Source: Bacteroidales bacterium
GTDB taxonomy: Bacteria; Bacteroidota; Bacteroidia; Bacteroidales; Bacteroidaceae
Direction: 5' to 3'
Assembly (NCBI GenBank): GCA_004552155.1
Contig: SFPF01000012.1
Span: forward strand, 1-26,076
DNA length: 26,076 nt
Below, piece after piece: positions 20,564 to 26,076 of the stretch; position 1 is the first letter of the stretch; every line of letters begins with the position of its first letter. The position numbers were made by a program, and so were the translations under genes. The notes under the pieces were generated by a model. It had not been told where the DNA came from and did not search any database. It saw nothing but the letters and a program-made list of their open reading frames with translations.

Positions 20564-22759
20564 ATGGCAGCATTACAATCCATCAGAAAGAAAGGCGCCT
20601 TGCTCGTAGGTGTGCTCGGCTTGGCTCTTTTTGCTTTCATTGCTGAAGAATTTTTCCGCTCCATCGAAACTACCTCCGCTATCAACCGCAGCCAGGTGGG
20701 CGAAGTGTATGGAGAAAAACTTTCCATTCAGGATTTCCAAAACCTTGTGGACGAACAAATCGAGTTCCGCAAGCTGCAAAAGCAGATGCAAGGTCAGGAA
20801 GGCACGCTCACCGATAGCGAGACCGACCAAATCCGCGAGCAAGTGTGGCAGCAGTTCGTATCTTCCAAAATCATCGAGCACGAAGCCGATAAGCTCGGCC
20901 TCTTCGTGACCGACGGCGAAGTGCAGGAAGCACTCCGCAGCGGCGAAGCACAGGCGCTCCAGATGATGGCCGGCATCTTCCCCAACCAGCAGACGGGCAA
21001 GTTTGACCTCGCACAACTCCAGGCTTTCCTCAAAGACTACGACAAGACCGTAGCCCAGGCCAAGCAGGCACAGAACGCCGAGGCCGTGGAGCAACTCGAA
21101 CTCATCAAGAACCTCTGGACCTACACCGAAAAGCAGCTCCGCCAGGAATTGCTCAACAACAAGTTCAACATGCTCTTTGCCATGGGTTACATCTCTAACC
21201 CCGTTTCGGCTAAGATGAGCTTCGAAGAACGCGCCGAACTGGCCAACGCTGAAATCGCCGCCGTGCCTTACAGCACTATCGACGATAAGGAAATCACCGT
21301 GACCGACGACGACCTCAAGGAAGCCTATAAGACCTATAAGACGCAGTTCTACAGCCCCGCCGAGACGCGCGACATCAAACTGATTGACGTGGCCGTAGTG
21401 GCTTCCGCCCAAGACCGCGCCGCCCTCATGGCCAAAGTGCAGGGTTTGCAGGAAGAACTTGCAGCGGGCGAGGACGTGGCAGCCGTTGTGCGCAAGAGCG
21501 GTTCGGAGGTTCAGTATTCCGACCTCGCGATGAGCAAAAAGGCTTTCCAGCGCATGTACGACATTTACAAAGACCTCGACTCGGTGGCAGTTGGCAGCGT
21601 GAAAGCAACCTATTACAACGCTTCCGACAACACGATCAACACATATAAGCTCGTGTCGAAAATCCAGGCACCCGACTCCATCCTTTACCGCCAGATTGTC
21701 AGCGTAGCCGAAACGCCCGAAAAGCGCAAGGCGCAGGCCGACAGCATTCTCACGGCACTCAAAGGCGGTGCTTCCTTTGCCGAACTCGCCAAAAAGTACG
21801 GCCAGCGCACCGACTCCGTATGGCTTACCTCTGCACAGTATGAGACCTTTGGCTTGAACGATGAAAATGCATTCTATCTCAACAAGCTCTACACCATTCC
21901 CGCAAACTCTGCCGACATCATTGCCAATGATCAGGGCGCAGTGGTAGCACAGGTGCTCGACCGTCGCAACATCGTGACGAAGTATAAGGTGGCCATCGTG
22001 AAATGCACGCTCAACTTCTCCAAGAAGACCTACGAAAACGAGCTGAGCAAGTTCAACCGCTTCCTCGCCGAGAACAAGACGATTGAGGATATTGAGAAAA
22101 ATGCCGCTAAGAACACGTATGTCGTAACCGACCTCACGGGTTACAGTCCCATGAACAATTTTATCCCGCAGCGCATCGGCGGCTCTCAGGCCAAGGACGC
22201 AGCCCGCTGGATCTTCGACGAGGCTGAGGCTGGCGACGTTTCTCGCCTCTACGAATGCGGCCGCAGCAACGACCACCTGCTCGTGGTGCTTGTGAAGGCT
22301 ACCAACGAAAAAGGCTACCTGCCTTGGGACAACGCCGACGTCAAGACGTTCCTCACCACCGTTGTGAAGCAGCAGAAGAAGGGTACCCTCATTGCCGAAC
22401 GTCTCAAAGCCGCCAAGACGCTCGAAGACGTGATGAAGCAGAAGGGTGCAATCCGCGAAGCATTGCCCAACCAGACCTTCGCAGGTTATCCCCAGTTGAT
22501 GGGCGTTGGCACGCCCGAGCCTATCCTTGCCGGCACGATTGCCAAGACCGCCGTTGGCAAATGCTCCGCTCCCGTTGTAGGTGCTGGTGCCGTGTATATG
22601 GTTAAGGTTACGGGCAAGAGCAAGGGCGCGGAGAAGTTCGACGAAGCTTCCGAAGTGTCTCGCCTCGGCCAGACCGCCGGTCAGCGCACCTACAATTCCG
22701 TATTCACCTACTTGATGACCAAGAAGGCCGAAATCGTAGACCACCGCTACCAATTCTAA
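20564..22759 (+). CDS. SurA/PpiD-type peptidylprolyl isomerase, membrane anchored
   Basis: A 731-residue periplasmic folding factor, probably helping outer membrane protein biogenesis. The N-terminus MAALQSIRKKGALLVGVLGL has one membrane helix (about residues 11-29), followed by a SurA_N-like helical domain (VYGEKLSIQDFQNLVDEQIE and on, to about residue 210). A parvulin-type PPIase domain lies near residues 366-420 (YRQIVSVAET, LKGGASFAELAKKYGQRTDS). The C-terminal half contains further linker and substrate-binding segments, ending in YLMTKKAEIVDHRYQF. The length (about 710-730 residues) and position fit the Bacteroidales family. It has its own promoter and a strong terminator at 22785-22818. 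A 726-residue ORF on the opposite strand is a shadow. Confidence 0.93.
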   Translation: MAALQSIRKKGALLVGVLGLALFAFIAEEFFRSIETTSAINRSQVGEVYGEKLSIQDFQNLVDEQIEFRKLQKQMQGQEGTLTDSETDQIREQVWQQFVSSKIIEHEADKLGLFVTDGEVQEALRSGEAQALQMMAGIFPNQQTGKFDLAQLQAFLKDYDKTVAQAKQAQNAEAVEQLELIKNLWTYTEKQLRQELLNNKFNMLFAMGYISNPVSAKMSFEERAELANAEIAAVPYSTIDDKEITVTDDDLKEAYKTYKTQFYSPAETRDIKLIDVAVVASAQDRAALMAKVQGLQEELAAGEDVAAVVRKSGSEVQYSDLAMSKKAFQRMYDIYKDLDSVAVGSVKATYYNASDNTINTYKLVSKIQAPDSILYRQIVSVAETPEKRKAQADSILTALKGGASFAELAKKYGQRTDSVWLTSAQYETFGLNDENAFYLNKLYTIPANSADIIANDQGAVVAQVLDRRNIVTKYKVAIVKCTLNFSKKTYENELSKFNRFLAENKTIEDIEKNAAKNTYVVTDLTGYSPMNNFIPQRIGGSQAKDAARWIFDEAEAGDVSRLYECGRSNDHLLVVLVKATNEKGYLPWDNADVKTFLTTVVKQQKKGTLIAERLKAAKTLEDVMKQKGAIREALPNQTFAGYPQLMGVGTPEPILAGTIAKTAVGKCSAPVVGAGAVYMVKVTGKSKGAEKFDEASEVSRLGQTAGQRTYNSVFTYLMTKKAEIVDHRYQF

Positions 22760-22784
22760 ACAAGCAACTCACCTCTCATCATAA

Positions 22785-22818
22785 CGGGCATCGGGCAAAC
22801 AGCCCGGTGCCCGCTTTT
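22785..22818 (+). terminator. Rho-independent terminator after the PPIase gene
   Basis: The stem is cgggcatcgggc (22785-22796) with gcccggtgcccg (22802-22813). It pairs fully if one T:G wobble is counted, with loop aaaca. A short T-run follows at 22815-22818. It lies 23 bases before the mfd ATG at 22841, so mfd must use a promoter inside or downstream of it, or be reached by read-through. Confidence 0.8.
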
Positions 22819-22840
22819 GTATCCCGACACACTCAACCTC

Positions 22841-25800
22841 ATGCAGATAGAAGACCTTTTACCGCTCTACGCCGCCCATCCCGGCGTTGCCGCCCTTGCC
22901 AAAGTTTTGCAAGACGGGCAGCCCGTGCTGACGCACTGCGAGGGGCTGCATGCCTCGTCCGCACCCGTCGCCTTCGCCGCCCTTGCCCATCGGGGCGCGG
23001 TGCAGCGTCCTTTCCTCTTCGTGCTCAACGACGAGGAAGAGGCCGGGTATTTCTATCACGACCTGCACCAGATGCTCGGCGATGAACGCGTGTGCTTCTA
23101 TCCCTCCACCTACCGCCGCGCCGTGAAATACGCGCAGCACGATGCCGCCAACGAGATACTGCGCACCGACGTGCTTAACCGCCTTTCCGAATATCGGAAA
23201 GCAGATGCCCAGGCCGGCCTATTATATATTGTCACCTTTCCCGCCGCCCTGGCAGAGCGCGTCGCACCGCCGCAGAGCGTGGCAGAGCGTAGCTTCTCGC
23301 TCAAAGTGGGCGAAAGCCACGACCTCACGGAGATTTCCAACAACCTCCTCGCCCTCGGCTTCAAGCGCAAAGACTATGTGTACGAACCGGGCGAATATGC
23401 CGTGCGCGGCAGTATCCTCGATGTCTATTCCTATTCCTCAGAATATCCCTTCCGCATCGACTTTTTCGGCGATGAGGTAGACTCTATCCGAACCTTCGAG
23501 GTCAGCACGCAGCTCTCGCAAGAGCGGTTGCAGGTTGCCGACATCGTGCCCGATATCGGCGGCGCGGCAGGCGAGTTGGTGCCCTTTACAGATTACCTCC
23601 CCAGCAATGCCTGCCTCGTGGTGCGCGACCTCTCCTTCGTTCACGACGAGGTGGAGCGCATCTACCGCGAGGGCTTCTCGCGGCAGGCCGTCATAGAGCA
23701 GGCCACAAGCGAGGCGGAGGCCGAAGAGATGCGCCGCAAGCTGCAAAGCGAGCGCCTCCTTACGGGCGGCGACACCCTTATGCGCGGCCTGACGCGCCTG
23801 CAGCGCATCGGCATCGGGGCGCACACGCTCGCCACCCCCGGTGCCAAGGTGAAATTCCAAATCACGCGCCAGCCCCTTTTCCACAAAAACTTTGAGTTGC
23901 TGGCTAAAACGCTCCGCGACCTGCGCCTCTCGGGCTGCCGCGTCTTTATCCTGGCCGACAGCGAGAAGCAGACCGACCGCCTCAAAAGCATCTTTGAAGA
24001 AATCAACGCCGACCCGTTCGAGGCCGTGAAAAAGACGCTTCACGAGGGATTTGTCGACGAGACGCTGCGCCTCGCCTTCTTCACCGACCACCAAATCTTC
24101 GACCGTTTCCACAAATACAACCTCCGCTCCGACCACGCCCGCGACTCCAAGATGGCGCTCACGCTCAAAGAGTTGATGCAGTTCAAGCCGGGCGACTTCA
24201 TCGTACACATCGACCACGGCATCGGGCGGTTTGTCGGACTGGTACGCATTCCAGGCGCGGGCGGCGAGATGCAGGAAGTCATCAAGCTCGCCTTCAAGAA
24301 CGACGACTCCGTGTTCGTCTCCATCCACGCCCTCCACAAACTCAGCAAATACAAGGGCAACGAAGGCACCCCGCCGCAACTCAGCCACCTCGGCACGGGC
24401 GCGTGGGAAAGGCTCAAGGAACGCACCAAGAAAAAGATTAAGGACATCGCCCGCGACCTCATACGCCTCCAAGCCGATGGACCGCCTCGTGTGCGGCGAC
24501 GTGGGATTCGGCAAGACGGAAATCGCCGTCCGAGCCGCCCTCAAAGCCGCCTGCGACAACAAGCAGGTGGCAGTGCTCGTGCCCACCACGGTGCTCGCCT
24601 TGCAGCACTACAAAACCTTTGCCGCCCGCCTCAAAGACTTTCCCGTGCGCGTGGACTACCTCAGTCGCGCCCGCTCCGCCGCGCAGACCAAAGCCGTGCT
24701 CGCCGACCTGAAAGAGGGCAAAATCAATATTCTCGTCGGCACCCACAAACTCATCGGCAAGTCCGTGCAGTGGCACGACCTCGGGCTGCTCATCATCGAC
24801 GAGGAGCAGAAATTCGGCGTAAGTGTCAAAGAAAAACTGCGCCAACTGCGCGTGAACATCGACACGCTCACCATGTCGGCCACGCCCATACCGCGCACGC
24901 TGCAATTTTCTCTGATGGGGGCGCGCGACTTCTCCGTCATTCAAACGCCGCCGCCCAACCGCCGCCCCATTCAGACAGAGGTGCACACCTTCAACGCCGA
25001 ACTGATAGGCGAGGCGGTCAATTTTGAGATGAGCCGCAACGGGCAGGTCTTCATCGTGTCCAACCGCATCTCCGCCCTGCCCAATCTCCAAGCCGTGGTG
25101 CAGCGGCAGGTGCCCGACGCCCGCGTCTGCATCGGCCACGGGCAGATGCCGCCCGACCAGTTGGAAAAGATTGTCACCGATTTCATCAACCACGACTACG
25201 ACGTGCTGATTTCCACCACCATCGTGGAGAACGGCATCGATATCCCCAACGCCAATACCATAATCATCGACGCGGCACCGCCGCTTTCCCTCCTGCCCGA
25301 CGATGCACGCCGCCGCTTGCAGGCCATTGAAAATTACAGCGACCTCGGCAGCGGCATACACATAGCCATGCAGGACCTCGACATTCGCGGCGCGGGCAAC
25401 CTGCTCGGAGCGGAGCAGAGCGGCTTCATTGCCGACCTCGGATATGAAACCTATCAGAAAATCCTCTCTCAGGCCGTGGCCGAACTCAAAAACGACGAGT
25501 TTGCCAATCTTTATGCCGACGAACCTGATGCTGCCGCCAAGGCGGAGGGCGATGCCTTTGTGGACGAATGCAACGTAGAGTGCGACCTCCGCGCTTTCTT
25601 CCCCGAAACCTACGTGCCGGGCAGCAGCGAGCGCATGCTCCTCTATCGCGAGCTCGACAGCATCGACTCCGACGAGGCACTCGAGCAGTTCCGCCGGCGC
25701 ATGGAGGACCGCTTCGGCCCGATGACCGAGGAGGGAAAGGCGTTGCTGCAAATCGTGCCCCTGCGCCGCCTCGGCCGCCGCGCCGGCGTGGAGCGGCTGA

Positions 25801-26009
25801 TTTTGAAAAACGGCAAGATGATCCTCATGTTCGTCCATTCCGACAGTCCGTTCTACAAAAGCACCCTCTTCGACCGCATCCTCACCTATGCCACCGCCAA
25901 CTTCCGCCGTTGCAAAATGCAGAATGTGGGCGAACGTCTGCGCATGTCCTTCGCCGACGTGCCGAGCGTAGCCGAAGCCCTCAAAGTGATGCAAGAGATG
26001 GTAGGGTAG
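22841..26009 (+). pseudogene. mfd: Transcription-repair coupling factor Mfd, with two internal deletions
   Basis: Mfd removes stalled RNA polymerase and recruits UvrA. From the ATG at 22841 (MQIEDLLPLYAAHPGVAALA) the first frame covers the UvrB-like domains and the RNA polymerase-interacting domain (FIVHIDHGIGRF) up to KKIKDIARDLIRL. Near 24468-24472 the frame shifts and about 47 residues (the YSxRRxEKGFAF...DMES region, containing early helicase motifs) are missing. The second frame continues with MDRLVCGDVGFGKTE (Walker A) and LLIIDEEQKFG (DEEQ). At about 25271-25277 a further in-frame loss of about 28 residues removes helicase motif VI (QMRGRVGR), so NANTIIIDA runs directly into APPLSLLPDDARRRL. 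The C-terminal regulatory domain (SSERMLLYRELDS) is intact. Total length is about 70 residues short. As written the product cannot be active. Confidence 0.93.
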
Positions 26010-26076
26010 GGCGGCAGGTTGCACCGGCTGTTTGCGTATCAATGTATGCCTCCCCGCTGACTATATGTAAAAAAAT

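Noticed and set aside
20573..22753. 726-residue open frame on the minus strand opposite the PPIase gene
   Set aside because: It mirrors a well-conserved plus-strand gene, is His/Val/Leu-rich and shows no family motif. GC-rich codons rarely give stops on this antisense frame.
9870..24480. Programmed ribosomal frameshifting in rodA and mfd
   Set aside because: No slippery heptamer or downstream structure is seen at either junction, and residues conserved in the families are missing at the break, which points to deletions.
24459..26042. 527-residue open frame on the minus strand opposite mfd
   Set aside because: It is a shadow of mfd, with no recognisable domain and low-complexity composition.

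Overview
The window looks like a chromosomal housekeeping segment from a GC-rich member of the Bacteroidales, probably close to Prevotellaceae. Three things point there. The gene content and order are Bacteroidales-like: DUF3822-rsmD, purH-mreBCD-mrdA-rodA, and coaX-outer membrane protein-lptC-SurA/PpiD-like PPIase. Most genes lack Shine-Dalgarno sites. Several leaders carry TAnnTTTG promoter elements. No rRNA, tRNA, CRISPR array or transposase gene was seen. Long antisense ORFs are common and are shadows caused by high GC.

Layout, left to right. Positions 1-1178 hold the end of an RluA-type pseudouridine synthase, a DUF4250 protein and a VanZ-like membrane protein. Positions 1179-1700 are non-coding and hold a paired hairpin element. 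DUF3822 and rsmD follow, then a purH-like IMP cyclohydrolase segment. The elongasome operon mreB-mreC-mreD-mrdA-rodA runs from 3699 to 10488. It is interrupted between mrdA and rodA by an AT-richer three-gene cassette, DUF3791-DUF3990-DUF3791. Next come a small membrane protein, a MerR regulator, radA, queD and queE (queuosine precursor synthesis), a GH25 muramidase on the minus strand, and an FAD-dependent dehydrogenase. A 740-bp repeat-rich gap follows. The last block is coaX, an outer membrane protein, an LptC-like lipoprotein, a SurA/PpiD-type chaperone and mfd.

The genes fall into a few working groups. One is cell-wall elongation (MreBCD, PBP2, RodA). Another is envelope biogenesis (LptC, the PPIase chaperone, the outer membrane protein, GH25). 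A third is DNA repair (RadA, Mfd). The rest are tRNA/rRNA modification and cofactor or purine synthesis.

Two things stand out. First, at least five conserved genes (rsmD, purH, rodA, GH25 and mfd, the last twice) appear to lack short internal segments, often with a frameshift. The losses include helicase motif VI of Mfd. Having so many in essential genes suggests assembly or sequencing deletions, though real decay cannot be excluded. Second, the DUF3791-DUF3990-DUF3791 cassette is the best candidate for an undescribed system: it looks like a possible ADP-ribosyltransferase-type toxin module placed inside the essential rod-shape operon. The intergenic regions also hold elaborate inverted repeats, notably two divergent hairpin modules at 1241-1624 that keep self-complementarity while differing in sequence.
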